From Opitutaceae bacterium (GTDB taxonomy: Bacteria > Verrucomicrobiota > Verrucomicrobiia > Opitutales > Opitutaceae), in the NCBI GenBank assembly GCA_027482185.1, contig JAIXWF010000019.1:124001-188000 (forward strand): a DNA stretch of 64,000 nt, given 5' to 3'. A program made the position numbers and the translations under genes. Positions 1 through 9,579 of this stretch are shown here, piece by piece. Position 1 is the stretch's first letter; each line of letters opens with the position of its first letter. Below the pieces are notes generated by a model. That model saw nothing but the letters and a program-made list of their open reading frames with translations, was not told the origin of the DNA and searched no databases.

Positions 1-233
1 AATTCGGCCGCGCCGTCGAGCAGGCGGCCGATGCCTTCCGGCCACTCCGGCACCCGCGCGAGCGTCTCGCCCGCCGCCGCCTGCGCCAAATCGTAGCCGC
101 CGCGGCCCGCGTGCGTGTCGAGGTAGAGAAACCCTTTTTCCTTCCGCTGCAGGGCAACGAGCAATTGCCGCAGCAGGACGTGCTTCATCACGTCCGCGAA
201 ATTGCCCGCGTGGTACTGGTGGCGGTAATTCAT
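1..233 (-). CDS. rlmJ: 23S rRNA (adenine2030-N6)-methyltransferase RlmJ, partial
   Basis: Partial gene running off the left edge; only the first 77 codons, from the ATG at 233, are present. RlmJ is the SAM-dependent enzyme that methylates A2030 of 23S rRNA. The visible N-terminus carries two family signatures: YRHQYHAGNFADVMKH (residues 3-18) and FLYLDTHAGRGGY (residues 35-47), the latter forming the SAM-binding edge of the Rossmann fold. The catalytic motif would lie outside the window. It lies on the same strand as the YhcH-family gene, 28 bp downstream of it, so the two may be co-transcribed. Confidence 0.9.
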   Translation of the reverse strand, partial: MNYRHQYHAGNFADVMKHVLLRQLLVALQRKEKGFLYLDTHAGRGGYDLAQAAAGETLARVPEWPEGIGRLLDGAAE

Positions 234-261
234 CGCGGCCGGGGACCGACGGCGCGCGCGT

Positions 262-762
262 TCACGCGTCGACCGGAATCTTCACCACCGTCTTGCGCAC
301 GAGGCCGCGCCCCGCCGCGGGCTGCAGGCCGGGCATGTGGCCGTCGACCGGGAAATACACCGCCGTCTCCCCCGCGCGGAACGGCAGCACCGCCGCGCCC
401 GCGAAATCCGCGTAGACCACGAGGTCGCGTTCCGGGTTGTACGCGTCGCGTACGGCCAGGCGGGCAATGTCGGCAAACTCCATCAACTCCTCGCCGGCCA
501 CGATCACCTGCACGTCGATCAGCCGGCGGTGCGATTCGAAGAAACCCTCGGGCCGCGGCTTCGACAAATAGACTTGGTCGATCGCGAACACGCCGCCGCC
601 GAGTTCGCGTTTCGCCGTTTCCCCGGCCGCCATCGCCGCCAGCCGCTGTGCGGCGTCGGAGCCGGGCTGCAGCAACGACTCGACGTATGCGAAGGCGGCG
701 GCGAAGCCCGGCGTGCGGGGCGCCTGGGCGCGCACGGTGGCGAAAGTTCCGATGATGGCCAT
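262..762 (-). CDS. YhcH/YjgK/YiaL family protein
   Basis: A 166-residue protein of the YhcH/YjgK/YiaL (DUF386) beta-barrel family, close to the usual ~150-155 residues. Some members are linked to sialic-acid or other sugar catabolism, but the reaction is not established for the family as a whole. Typical features are the N-terminal MAIIGTFATV, the FFESHRRLIDVQVIVAGEE segment (residues 74-92) containing the conserved His and the ID-Q-V-G-E pattern, and FPVDGHMPG (137-145) with a second putative metal ligand His. The frame extends far upstream, but the ATG at 762 matches the family N-terminus and has a promoter-like element 8 bp before it. Divergent from the DUF4412 gene. Confidence 0.85.
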   Translation of the reverse strand: MAIIGTFATVRAQAPRTPGFAAAFAYVESLLQPGSDAAQRLAAMAAGETAKRELGGGVFAIDQVYLSKPRPEGFFESHRRLIDVQVIVAGEELMEFADIARLAVRDAYNPERDLVVYADFAGAAVLPFRAGETAVYFPVDGHMPGLQPAAGRGLVRKTVVKIPVDA

Positions 763-770
763 GGCCGCGC

Positions 771-799
771 AATCCACCGGCCGCCGGTCCCGCTGGCAA
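771..799 (-). promoter_or_regulatory. Candidate promoter of the YhcH-family gene
   Basis: On the minus strand TTGCCA (794-799) and TGGATT (771-776) are separated by 17 bp, and only 8 bp separate the -10-like hexamer from the ATG. The -10 is weak, so this rests on geometry shared with other genes in the window. Confidence 0.3.
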
Positions 800-855
800 G
801 CCGTGAAACGGACGTTGCCGCCGCCGGCCCGCGGCGTTTCCTTCGGCGCCTCACC

Positions 856-1533
856 ATGAACTCGTTTCTCCGCCGTCTGCTCCTCGTTGCTTTGTTCGCC
901 CCCGCCGCGGCCCTCGCCGCCGGTTTCGAGGGGCTCGTCGTCTTCAAACTCACCGAAGCCAAGGGCAAGTCCCAGGAAATGCGCTACCAGGTCAAGGGCT
1001 CGAAACTTCGCATCGAGCTGCCCGGCCAAAAGGAACTCGGCGGCATCATCATCGATCCCGCCAAGCGCGAATCCCTCATGCTCATGTCCGAACAGAAGAT
1101 GTACATGGTCATGAAACTGCCGGACGACAAAGGCCCGCAGGCCGGCAAGGCCGAGGACGTGAAACTCGACAAGACCGGCCGCACCGAGACGATTCTCGGC
1201 CGCAAGGCGGAGGAATTCGTCGCCACGTCCAAGGGCGAGAAAACCGAACTCTGGCTCGCCGAGGGCCTCGGCGCGTTTCTCTCGATGCCCGCGAATCCGA
1301 TGGAAGGCAAAGGCGCGGCCGCGCCCGGCTGGGAGCGCGCCCTCGCCGGCAAGGACCTCTTTCCCCTGCGTGTCGTGAGCCGCGGCAGCAACGGCAAGGA
1401 AACCTTCCGGCTCGAGGCCACCGCCATCACGCCCCAACCCCTGCCCGATTCCCTCTTCGCCCCGCCCGCCGGCTACCAGAAGTTCGACATGGGCGGCATG
1501 ATGCAGGGCATGGTCCCCGGCCTGGGCCGCTGA
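856..1533 (+). CDS. Secreted DUF4412-type protein
   Basis: A 225-residue exported protein. Residues 1-21 form a clear Sec signal peptide (two Arg, a hydrophobic core, and an Ala-rich cleavage region before GFEG). The mature part starts FEGLVVFKLTEAKGKS and continues as alternating beta strands with a Met-rich segment (SLMLMSEQKMYMVMK), the pattern of DUF4412 outer-envelope or periplasmic proteins of unknown function. The C-terminus is also Met/Gly-rich (DMGGMMQGMVPGLGR), which might bind metal, but this is speculation. The ATG at 856 is chosen because it opens the signal peptide. It is convergent with the c-di-AMP synthase gene, with a repeat array between them. Confidence 0.75.
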   Translation: MNSFLRRLLLVALFAPAAALAAGFEGLVVFKLTEAKGKSQEMRYQVKGSKLRIELPGQKELGGIIIDPAKRESLMLMSEQKMYMVMKLPDDKGPQAGKAEDVKLDKTGRTETILGRKAEEFVATSKGEKTELWLAEGLGAFLSMPANPMEGKGAAAPGWERALAGKDLFPLRVVSRGSNGKETFRLEATAITPQPLPDSLFAPPAGYQKFDMGGMMQGMVPGLGR

Positions 1534-1545
1534 GTGTGCCGGAAC

Positions 1546-1620
1546 AGTTGAGGGTTGAGTGCTGAGAGTTGAGAGATCGGATGCTCCGCCTCTCGACTCT
1601 CAACTCAGTACTCTCAACTC
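1546..1620. repeat. Heptamer-array inverted repeat, junction 1
   Basis: Left arm (about 1546-1576) is built from GTTGAG/GTTGAGA words; right arm (about 1591-1620) is the complementary CTCAACT/TCTCAACTC series. They flank a short core containing ATCGGATGCTCCGCC. The arms can pair imperfectly into a long hairpin. The array fills the spacer between two convergent genes and belongs to the family seen at several other junctions here. Confidence 0.75.
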
Positions 1621-1650
1621 GGAAAAGCGGGCGCTCAGCGCCGCTTTTCC
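1621..1650 (-). terminator. Hairpin overlapping the stop of the c-di-AMP synthase gene
   Basis: GGAAAAGCGG (1621-1630) pairs perfectly with CCGCTTTTCC (1641-1650). Read on the minus strand the hairpin includes the last codons and stop of the upstream gene and ends with a short T-run, so it may act as its terminator. Confidence 0.5.
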
Positions 1651-2978
1651 GTCAGCGGCAGCATCACGCCGCGGCGGAAGAGCGTCACCTGGCCCGTGCT
1701 CGACGAGACCACGATCGAGATGCAGTTGGCCGCGACGCTGATCGCCGCCGCCGCCGCGTGCCGGCTGCCGAGCCCGCTGGGCAACTCGTGCGTGCTGTCC
1801 GTCGCCTGGATCAGGCTGCCGGCGGATTCCACGACGCCGTCGCCGCGGATGATGAAGGCGCCGTCGATCGACGAAAACTCCTTCACCGTCTCGTCCATGA
1901 ACGGATTGAGGATGTTGCGGTCCTCTTCCTTGTAACCGAAAAACGGATTCAGCACGAGCGGCTTGGAGAGGGTGCCGACTTTCTCGTTGTCGCCGACGAC
2001 GAAGAGGCAGCCGACCGGCCGGCCCTCGCGGCCCTCGACGCCGAGTTCCGTCGCCACCGCGATCACGCGCTCCAGCACCTCGGGCTTCACGTCCGCGGGC
2101 AGCAGGTCCGCCGTCGAGCCGGTGAGCAGGGTCTGGAACTCGCGCTCGATGTCCACGACCACGAGCGTGTCGAACTGGTTCGAACCCGTGATGCCGCCGA
2201 CGCAGCAGATGCGGTCGCTGAACGTCACGATCCCGCGCGTGAGCGCCACCAGCATCGCGCTGCGCAGCTGCGCGAGCCGTTGGTTCGAGAACGAACGCAC
2301 CTGGATCGTCTCGGAAAACTCCGTCTGGTCGTCGCTCGTTTCCATCGCCGCGCGCGTCACGAGGATCGTCTTCAGCTTGGAACGCAGCACCCCCGGCTGG
2401 ATGCCGCCGATGAAAGTATCGCCGAAGACCACGATCGCGTTGCAGTCCGCGCCCTGCGCCACGCGTTCGGCCTCGCGAAACATCAGGCGGTTCACGCGGT
2501 TCTGCTGCGCCTCGACGACGCGCATGCCGCCGAAGCCGCCGATCATCCGGTCGTAGAGCGTGTCGAGGTCCGGCGCGTTGACCAGGGTGTCGACGAGGTC
2601 CTTGTCCTTCACCTGCCGCGCGATCGAGGCCAGCACCTGCAGGTAGTCGCGGGCCTGCTCGCCCGCGATCAACATCACGATGAGATGGACGCGCTCGTCG
2701 GCGATCGCGCCGTCGTGCCGGATACCCACGCGGCTGCGGCCGATCGCGAGCACATAGCGGCGCGACATGCGGATGCGCACGTGCGGCAACGCCACGCCGA
2801 AGCCGAGGTACGTCGTCATCGTGCTCTCGCGGGCCAGCAGGCCCTTGAGCAGCGACTCCGGTTTAAGATCGGGGAATTTCTCGACGCAGACGCCGAGCAA
2901 TTCCTGCAGCGCGCCCTCGAGATCGAGACTTTTCAGGTCGACGATGCGGCTCCGGGCGATGATCTTGTCGAGCCGCAT
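1635..2978 (-). CDS. PTS EIIA-type / PK-C-like / DisA_N diadenylate cyclase fusion
   Basis: A 447-residue protein with three domains. Residues ~5-145 resemble a PTS EIIA type-2 (PtsN-like) domain, with the phosphorylatable His in GVALPHVR (His66). Residues ~155-290 resemble the pyruvate-kinase C-terminal-like domain found in archaeal DacZ. Residues ~300-440 are a DisA_N (DAC) domain, which condenses two ATP into cyclic di-AMP, with the DGA motif (DGAFIIRGDG, 372-381) and GLGSRHAAAAAIS (402-414) in place of the canonical G-T-R-H-R motif: the last Arg is Ala. Cytoplasmic, no membrane segment. The combination suggests c-di-AMP synthesis under PTS phosphorylation control. The middle domain is the least certain assignment. 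Follows nuoA after 97 bp. Confidence 0.8.
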   Translation of the reverse strand: MRLDKIIARSRIVDLKSLDLEGALQELLGVCVEKFPDLKPESLLKGLLARESTMTTYLGFGVALPHVRIRMSRRYVLAIGRSRVGIRHDGAIADERVHLIVMLIAGEQARDYLQVLASIARQVKDKDLVDTLVNAPDLDTLYDRMIGGFGGMRVVEAQQNRVNRLMFREAERVAQGADCNAIVVFGDTFIGGIQPGVLRSKLKTILVTRAAMETSDDQTEFSETIQVRSFSNQRLAQLRSAMLVALTRGIVTFSDRICCVGGITGSNQFDTLVVVDIEREFQTLLTGSTADLLPADVKPEVLERVIAVATELGVEGREGRPVGCLFVVGDNEKVGTLSKPLVLNPFFGYKEEDRNILNPFMDETVKEFSSIDGAFIIRGDGVVESAGSLIQATDSTHELPSGLGSRHAAAAAISVAANCISIVVSSSTGQVTLFRRGVMLPLTEKRR

Positions 2979-2990
2979 GTGCTAGCGCGC

Positions 2991-3080
2991 GTGAAGGTGA
3001 AACGGAAAGGGAGAGTGGAGCAGCGGCCGGGAGGCCAAAGTGGCGGTCACTTTCACGCTCACCTTTCCTTGCACTCTACT
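2991..3080. repeat. Degenerate purine/pyrimidine inverted repeat upstream of the cyclase gene
   Basis: Left arm GTGAAGGTGAAACGGAAAGGG (from 2991) and right arm ending near 3080 (TTTCACGCTCACCTTTCCTT) are mutually complementary with mismatches. The word content (GTGAAAG/CTTTCAC) is that of the heptamer arrays elsewhere in the window. It sits in a tandem, not convergent, spacer between nuoA and the cyclase gene, and its right arm reaches the nuoA stop. Confidence 0.5.
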
Positions 3081-3450
3081 TTTCCCACTGCAGCGCGCCC
3101 TTCTTGATTTCGTAAACCAAGCCGAGGATCAGCACGCCGAGGAAGAACGCGATCGGCCCGATGATCGAGATGTTGTTCGCGAGGAATTCCCGGTAGATGA
3201 ACGTCCACGGGATCAAGATCACGACTTCGAGATCGAAAAGCATGAAGAGCAGCGCCGTGAGGTAGAACTTCACCGAGAACCGCGTGTGCACCAGGCCTTC
3301 GGCCGGCACGCCGCACTCGTAGGCGGAATCCTTGATCTTGTTCTTCTTGAAGCGCTGGCCGAAGAGATGGCTCGCGCCGATGACGCCGCCCGTGATGAGG
3401 GCGGCAAGCACCACTTGGATCAAAAAGGGAAGATACGCGGAGGTGGCCAT
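3076..3450 (-). CDS. nuoA: NADH-quinone oxidoreductase subunit A
   Basis: A 124-residue inner-membrane subunit of respiratory complex I, the usual length for NuoA/NdhC. Three hydrophobic helices (about residues 5-28, 62-84 and 93-115) are evident. Family hallmarks are the loop DSAYECGVPAEG (41-52), with the conserved Y-E-C-G around the quinone-site Cys, and FYLTALLFMLFDLEVV (62-77), with the acidic residues in the second helix. The gene is odd in context: nuoB and the rest of the operon do not follow; the next gene downstream is the diadenylate cyclase and the one upstream is a DUF362-like protein. Confidence 0.93.
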   Translation of the reverse strand: MATSAYLPFLIQVVLAALITGGVIGASHLFGQRFKKNKIKDSAYECGVPAEGLVHTRFSVKFYLTALLFMLFDLEVVILIPWTFIYREFLANNISIIGPIAFFLGVLILGLVYEIKKGALQWEK

Positions 3451-3541
3451 GACGGACGTTCCCGATCACTTGGGCGCAGCCCCGCCGCCGCGGCAAGAGG
3501 GAATTTGGGGCGGCGGACCGTCCGGCGCCCAACCTGCCGCT

Positions 3542-4591
3542 TCAATCCACCGGAATGATCCGCGCCGTCTTCGTCTTCGTCGAACCGACGCCGAGCGTCT
3601 CGGCGAATTCCAGCGTCCGGATCTCCTCGTCGAGCACCTCGAAGCCGGACTTCTTGCGGTGGCCGTTGATCCGGTCGCGCGCCAAGGCGTCGAGCATGAC
3701 CGGGTCCGTGCTCAGCCACATGATGGGCTCGGAAACCGTGTAGAGCGAATTGAAGAACGGGCCGCCGATGAACTGGTAGTGCTGCAGGCTCGCCAGCGTG
3801 AACATCCAGGTCTGGCGCAATTCGGGAATCGCGCTCATTTCCGCGACGGCCGCGGGCGCGTTGGCCGGCGAGCGGAAGAAACGCGCGGTGTTCGACGCGT
3901 TCCACAGGGTCGCGTTCACGAGGGCGCCGTTGATGCCCAGCGTCGGATGGTCCGTGTAGACCGGCAAATTGATCCAGAAATCGGAATCGAGGAACAGCGG
4001 CGTCGCCAGGAAGCTCTTGCGGTCCTCGTCCTTCGTCGACGTCGGCGACACGCCCTTCGTTTGCTGCTCCGCGAAGATCGGGTCGAAGCGCTGCGGGAGC
4101 GGCGAATCGTAGAACCACAGCGGGTCGTAGAACCGGCCCGATTCGAGCACGTAGACCGGATTGCCCGCAAACGGCGTCTCGCCCGACACCAGCGACGGCA
4201 GGTAACCCGTCATGCGCAGGCGCAGGGCATTCAACCCGACGAGAAAGATTTCCCGGTTCTCGAAACCGCGTTTGCGCAGCGCCGCGATCACCCCCTTGAC
4301 CAACGGCAGCGGCGTCGCGAGGCCCGGACCGGAGTCCGCGTAAATCTTCAGACCGACGCGGCGCTTGGGCCCGGGGACCAGTTTCTTCCCGGTCTCGCGC
4401 TCGAAGGTCGCGATCATCGCCTCGACCGCCTGCTGGTACGCGAGCTCGTCGAAGCCGGCGAGTTTCGTCTGCCACACCGGCTCGGGGCGCGCGACCGCCG
4501 GCGTCGTCGGGGCGGTCGTGGCGGCGGGGGCGGAAGCCGCACGGGCGGCGGAAAGCCCCAGCAACAGGAGCGAGAGGGTGAACAGGCGCAT
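3542..4591 (-). CDS. Secreted DUF362-like protein
   Basis: A 349-residue exported protein with a signal peptide (MRLFTLSLLLLGLSAARA, cleavage near residue 18-20) followed by an Ala/Pro/Thr linker. The body has the layout of DUF362 proteins: VGLKIYADSGPG in the first strand, a PLVKGVIAALRKRGF helix, GINGALVNATLWNASN in the middle, and WLSTDPVMLDALARDRI near the C-terminus, corresponding to the family's S-T-D-P-V-x-x-D element. No Cys-rich ferredoxin motif is visible. Function unknown; DUF362 proteins often act in cofactor or redox-linked reactions. The longer open frame overlaps dnaG, so the ATG at 4591 opening the signal peptide was chosen. Divergent from dnaG. Confidence 0.6.
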   Translation of the reverse strand: MRLFTLSLLLLGLSAARAASAPAATTAPTTPAVARPEPVWQTKLAGFDELAYQQAVEAMIATFERETGKKLVPGPKRRVGLKIYADSGPGLATPLPLVKGVIAALRKRGFENREIFLVGLNALRLRMTGYLPSLVSGETPFAGNPVYVLESGRFYDPLWFYDSPLPQRFDPIFAEQQTKGVSPTSTKDEDRKSFLATPLFLDSDFWINLPVYTDHPTLGINGALVNATLWNASNTARFFRSPANAPAAVAEMSAIPELRQTWMFTLASLQHYQFIGGPFFNSLYTVSEPIMWLSTDPVMLDALARDRINGHRKKSGFEVLDEEIRTLEFAETLGVGSTKTKTARIIPVD

Positions 4592-4784
4592 GCGGGATTG
4601 GTCGTCTTCCGGGGAACGAAGTTTCCTCGGGGCCGCGAAACTTTGGGCGGCAACCCCCGCCCGGCAATGCCTTTTGTCGGATTGGCCGCGCTTCCTCGCG
4701 GACGTTGACAGCCCCCGCGCCGCACCGAATGTCCCCGTTCCGGTGCCGCGCGGTCCCCGCTCCGCGGCGTCGGCCGGCCGCTCC

Positions 4785-6698
4785 ATGCCCGTCATCAAGC
4801 CCACCTGCATTCGTGACCTGAAACTCCGCGTGAACCTCGCGGACGTCGTCGGCCGCGTGGTCACGTTGCGCAAGGCCGGCGGCGCGCGGCTCAAGGGGCT
4901 CTGCCCGTTTCACAACGAAAAGACGCCGTCGTTCCACGTCGATGCCGATAAAGGTTTCTACAAGTGCTTCGGCTGCGGCAAAGCCGGCGACCTCATCACC
5001 TTCGTCCGCGACACCGAGCAGCTGAACTTTTCCGAAGCCGTCGAGGCCCTCGGCAAACGCTTCGGCATCGTCATCGAGTACGAGGAAGGCTCCGGCGGCC
5101 CCTCGCACGAGGAGCGCTCGCTGCGCCAGGAAATCTTCGATCTCCACGACGTCGCCGCGGAGCATTTCCACCAGGCCTTCCGCGCGACCGACGCCGCCGG
5201 GACGTTTTTCCGCACGTATTGGACCGAGAAACGCCGTTTCCCGATGGAAATTGCCGACGAGTTCAAGATCGGCGGCGTCGACGCCCAAGGCGGCGGCCTC
5301 GGGGCAGCGTTGCTCCGGCGCAAATTCTCCGAGGAAGCGCTGCGGCGCTGCGGACTGTTCTTCATCTACGACGACGCCGCGATCACGCTCCACGCGCTGC
5401 GCCCGCGTTTCCGCGGCCGGCTCATGATCCCGATCCGCGACCACCAGAGTCGCGTCGTCGCGTTCACCGCCCGCCAGACCGACCTCACGCCCGCCGACGA
5501 TCCCGCGCGCGAAGCCAAGTACGTCAACTCGCCCGAGACGCCGATCTTCACCAAGGGCAATCTGCTCTTCAATTTGGACCGCGCGCGCACCGCCGTCGGC
5601 GAAGGGAAACCGTTCGTGATGGTCGAGGGCCAACTAGACGCCCTCCGCTGCTGGAGCGTCGGCCTGAAAACCGCCATCGCCCCGCAGGGCACCTCGATCA
5701 CCGAAAGCCAACTCGTTTTGCTCCGCCGCTACCACTCGCAGGTCGAGTGCTTCTTCGACAGCGACAGCGCCGGCCAGAAGGCCGCCCTGCGCTTTTTGCC
5801 GATGGCTTTGAAAGCCGGGCTAGAGATCCGTTTTCTCACGCTCGCCGGCGCCGAGAAACTCGATCCCGACCTGCTGTTTCTCGAACGCGGCCTCGCCGGC
5901 TACGAGGACGTGCGCCGCGGCGCCCAGACCGCCATGGCCTTCGCCTGCAAGGCCGCGCTGCCCGATCCGTTCAACAGCACCGCGGAAACCAAATCCCGCG
6001 CCGCTCAGATTCTCTTCGAGGTCATCTCCGCCAGCGAAAGCGAAGTCACCCGCGCGGAATTCATCAAGGAAGCCGCCAACCACCTGCGGCTCTCCCCGCT
6101 CGCGGCCCAGAAGGATTTCCAGACCTTCCTCGCCCGCCAAAGCCGCCAAGCCGCCGCCCGCCCCGCGCCCACTGCCGACGATCCCGATTCCTCAACCCAG
6201 AACTCCAAACTCCAAACCTCCGGCAGCGCCGGCACCGGCGCCGCCGCCGGCGGCGCCCAGACTCCCGAGCACCACTTGCTCTTGCTTCTGTTGCATTTCG
6301 AAAAGCTCGGCCCGCCCCTCAGCCACGGCCTGCCCCACGATTGGATCGACACCTCCCACCCCGCCGGCGTCCTTCTCAATCGCTTCCTTGGCGAATTCGA
6401 ACAGAACGCCTGGCCGGGCCGCGACCACCTCGACGGTTTGCTCGAGTCCGACGCCGAACGCGCCCTCGTCGCCAACCTCCTGTTCGAAGCCCCCGCCGTC
6501 GAGGATCCGGTCAAGGTCGCGCAGGAGGGAATGAAGCAGCTCCGCGCCCGGGCTTTGGAGCCCCGCCTGCGGCAAATAGAACTTGCTTTGGCCAACCCCG
6601 ATGCGGACAGTGAATCTGACCCAATTTCTCTCTTGAAAGAACGTTCAGAACTGCAACGCCAGCTCCGCGCGCCGCTCGTCCTCGCGGCCGTGGCCTGA
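4785..6698 (+). CDS. dnaG: DNA primase
   Basis: DnaG makes RNA primers for replication; 637 residues, usual length. The N-terminal CHC2 zinc finger is complete: Cys40, His43, Cys61 and Cys64 ([11 protein letters not shown] ... [11 protein letters not shown]). The catalytic core and TOPRIM domain follow, with [12 protein letters not shown] and [13 protein letters not shown] giving the E...DxD metal-binding acids. The C-terminal helicase-interacting region starts after ~480. The linker before it ([16 protein letters not shown], about codons 466-481) is low-complexity, and its DNA resembles one arm of the intergenic heptamer arrays. A perfect TTGACA at 4705-4710 with a C-rich spacer is a possible -35, but no convincing -10 follows. 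rpoD follows after 46 bp. Confidence 0.96.
   Translation: MPVIKPTCIRDLKLRVNLADVVGRVVTLRKAGGARLKGLCPFHNEKTPSFHVDADKGFYKCFGCGKAGDLITFVRDTEQLNFSEAVEALGKRFGIVIEYEEGSGGPSHEERSLRQEIFDLHDVAAEHFHQAFRATDAAGTFFRTYWTEKRRFPMEIADEFKIGGVDAQGGGLGAALLRRKFSEEALRRCGLFFIYDDAAITLHALRPRFRGRLMIPIRDHQSRVVAFTARQTDLTPADDPAREAKYVNSPETPIFTKGNLLFNLDRARTAVGEGKPFVMVEGQLDALRCWSVGLKTAIAPQGTSITESQLVLLRRYHSQVECFFDSDSAGQKAALRFLPMALKAGLEIRFLTLAGAEKLDPDLLFLERGLAGYEDVRRGAQTAMAFACKAALPDPFNSTAETKSRAAQILFEVISASESEVTRAEFIKEAANHLRLSPLAAQKDFQTFLARQSRQAAARPAPTADDPDSSTQNSKLQTSGSAGTGAAAGGAQTPEHHLLLLLLHFEKLGPPLSHGLPHDWIDTSHPAGVLLNRFLGEFEQNAWPGRDHLDGLLESDAERALVANLLFEAPAVEDPVKVAQEGMKQLRARALEPRLRQIELALANPDADSESDPISLLKERSELQRQLRAPLVLAAVA
6186..6222 (+). 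repeat. Heptamer-array arm inside dnaG
   Basis: The stretch ATTCCTCAACCC, AGAACTCCAAACTCC, AAACCTCC consists of the CAACC/ACTCCAA-type words seen in the intergenic arrays but lies in frame within dnaG, encoding a Ser/Thr/Gln-rich linker. No complementary second arm is evident nearby. Confidence 0.4.
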
Positions 6699-6709
6699 TC
6701 CCGTCCGCG

Positions 6710-6738
6710 TTTGCCGTTCCCTTCGGTCGCCCTTAACT
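6710..6738 (+). promoter_or_regulatory. Candidate rpoD promoter
   Basis: TTTGCC (6710-6715), a 17-bp spacer, then TTAACT (6733-6738), only 6 bp before the rpoD ATG at 6745. A transcript from here would start at or next to the initiation codon. Lies in the dnaG-rpoD spacer. Confidence 0.4.
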
Positions 6739-6744
6739 TCTTCC

Positions 6745-8646
<1,902 letters not shown>

Positions 8647-8686
8647 GCGGCGCAACGCGTCGGACGGCGGACGCCGGATCCTGTCG

Positions 8687-8712
8687 ACCCTCAAAGCTCA
8701 GCTCTCAGCCCC
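8687..8712 (+). repeat. Single heptamer-array arm between rpoD and the lipoprotein gene
   Basis: ACCCTCAAAGCTCAGCTCTCAG is a short run of CTCA/CTCAG words like one arm of the larger arrays. No partner arm is visible. Confidence 0.35.
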
Positions 8713-8722
8713 GTCCGATCCC

Positions 8723-9109
8723 ATGAAGCTCGCCGCCACCGTGCCCGTCTCGCTGGCGGCGATTTTGTTTTTCTCCGGTTGCCGCACGCGCCCGGCACCC
8801 ATCCCGCCCGCCGCCGTCGCCCCGGCCGCCGTCCCCGATCTCAGCGGCCGCCTCGCGCCCAGCCCGCGCCTGATCGTCGGCCGCATCTTCGCCCTCGATC
8901 CCGCGCAGGGCTTCGCGTTTGTCGATCTCGGCGCCGACGCCCCCGCCGCCGCCTTGGTCAACGGCACCGAACTCATCGTCCGCACCCTCGACCTCCGCGA
9001 AACCGGCCGGCTCGTCGCGTCGAGCCATCTCCGCGGCCGCACGCTCGGCACCCGCATCGCGGCCGGCGCGCCGCAGGTCGGCGACGAAGTCGTGTGGCTC
9101 GCGCCGTGA
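8723..9109 (+). CDS. Small hypothetical lipoprotein
   Basis: A 128-residue predicted lipoprotein. The N-terminus MKLAATVPVSLAAILFFSGC has a Lys, a hydrophobic stretch and a lipobox ending at Cys20 (F-S-G-C), followed by an Ala/Pro-rich tether (residues 22-37). The mature domain (about 48-128) contains RLIVGRIFALDPAQGFAFV and ends in QVGDEVVWLAP, suggesting a small beta-barrel or OB-like fold, with 'GDEVVW' recalling curved-strand modules that report on protein or cell-envelope state. No family is recognised. It sits between rpoD and tatA on the same strand. Confidence 0.65.
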   Translation: MKLAATVPVSLAAILFFSGCRTRPAPIPPAAVAPAAVPDLSGRLAPSPRLIVGRIFALDPAQGFAFVDLGADAPAAALVNGTELIVRTLDLRETGRLVASSHLRGRTLGTRIAAGAPQVGDEVVWLAP

Positions 9110-9124
9110 ACGGCGCTTTCCCGC

Positions 9125-9152
9125 TTTACAGACCGGATGCCCGGCCTAGCTT
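9125..9152 (+). promoter_or_regulatory. Candidate tatA promoter
   Basis: TTTACA (9125-9130), 16-bp spacer, TAGCTT (9147-9152), then 9 bp to the ATG at 9162. One of the best-matching members of the close-to-start promoter set in this window. Confidence 0.5.
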
Positions 9153-9161
9153 CCGTCCGTT

Positions 9162-9419
9162 ATGACCTCGACCCTGATCCTCGCCGCCTTCGGCCTCGGT
9201 ATGCCGGAGCTGATCATCATTCTGGTGATCCTCCTCGTCCTCTTCGGCGGCTCGAAGCTTCCGGGTCTCGCCAAGGGCATCGGCCAGTCGATCAAGGAAT
9301 TCAAGAAGGCCTCGAAAGAAGAAGCCGAAGCCGAGAAACCCGCGGCCGCTCCCGCCCCGGCCCCCGAGGTCAAGAAGACCGAGCCGACCACGACTCCGCA
9401 GGCGACCGGCACCAAGTAA
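9162..9419 (+). CDS. tatA: Sec-independent protein translocase TatA/TatE
   Basis: An 85-residue TatA-type subunit, which multimerises to form the protein-conducting element of the twin-arginine translocase for folded proteins. One N-terminal membrane helix ([20 protein letters not shown], residues ~14-33), with the conserved F-G hinge and Leu-Pro, leads into an amphipathic helix ([19 protein letters not shown]) and an acidic Ala/Pro/Lys tail. It stands alone without tatB or tatC nearby. Its likely clients in this window include the IorB-like molybdoenzyme and the RR-containing Gfo/Idh/MocA and TIM-barrel proteins. Monocistronic: own promoter-like element and a strong terminator. Confidence 0.92.
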   Translation: MTSTLILAAFGLGMPELIIILVILLVLFGGSKLPGLAKGIGQSIKEFKKASKEEAEAEKPAAAPAPAPEVKKTEPTTTPQATGTK

Positions 9420-9444
9420 GCCGACCCGCCGTTTCCGTTTTCCC

Positions 9445-9474
9445 GCGCGCCGCATTCCGGCGCGCTTTTTTTTT
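9445..9474 (+). terminator. Intrinsic terminator of tatA
   Basis: GCGCGCCG (9445-9452) pairs with CGGCGCGC (9458-9465) around a CATTC loop and is followed by nine T residues (9466-9474). Textbook rho-independent terminator, 25 bp after the tatA stop. Confidence 0.92.
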
Positions 9475-9579
9475 GCCCGCTGCCCGCGCCACACTGCCGC
9501 GCGCCAAACGCGAAACCGCTCCCGACCACGCAACTGCCGGGGTGTTATCGGCGGCTTCGCAACGCTGGGCTCCCGGTTC

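Noticed and set aside
2176-2196. GGTTCGAACCC resembling a tRNA T-loop
   Set aside because: Lies in the coding frame of the cyclase gene and lacks acceptor, D and anticodon arms around it.
4705-4733. A strong promoter for dnaG from the perfect TTGACA
   Set aside because: The -35 is perfect, but the sequence 16-17 bp downstream (GAATGT/AATGTC) is a poor -10 and is 50 bp from the ATG; kept only as a remark.
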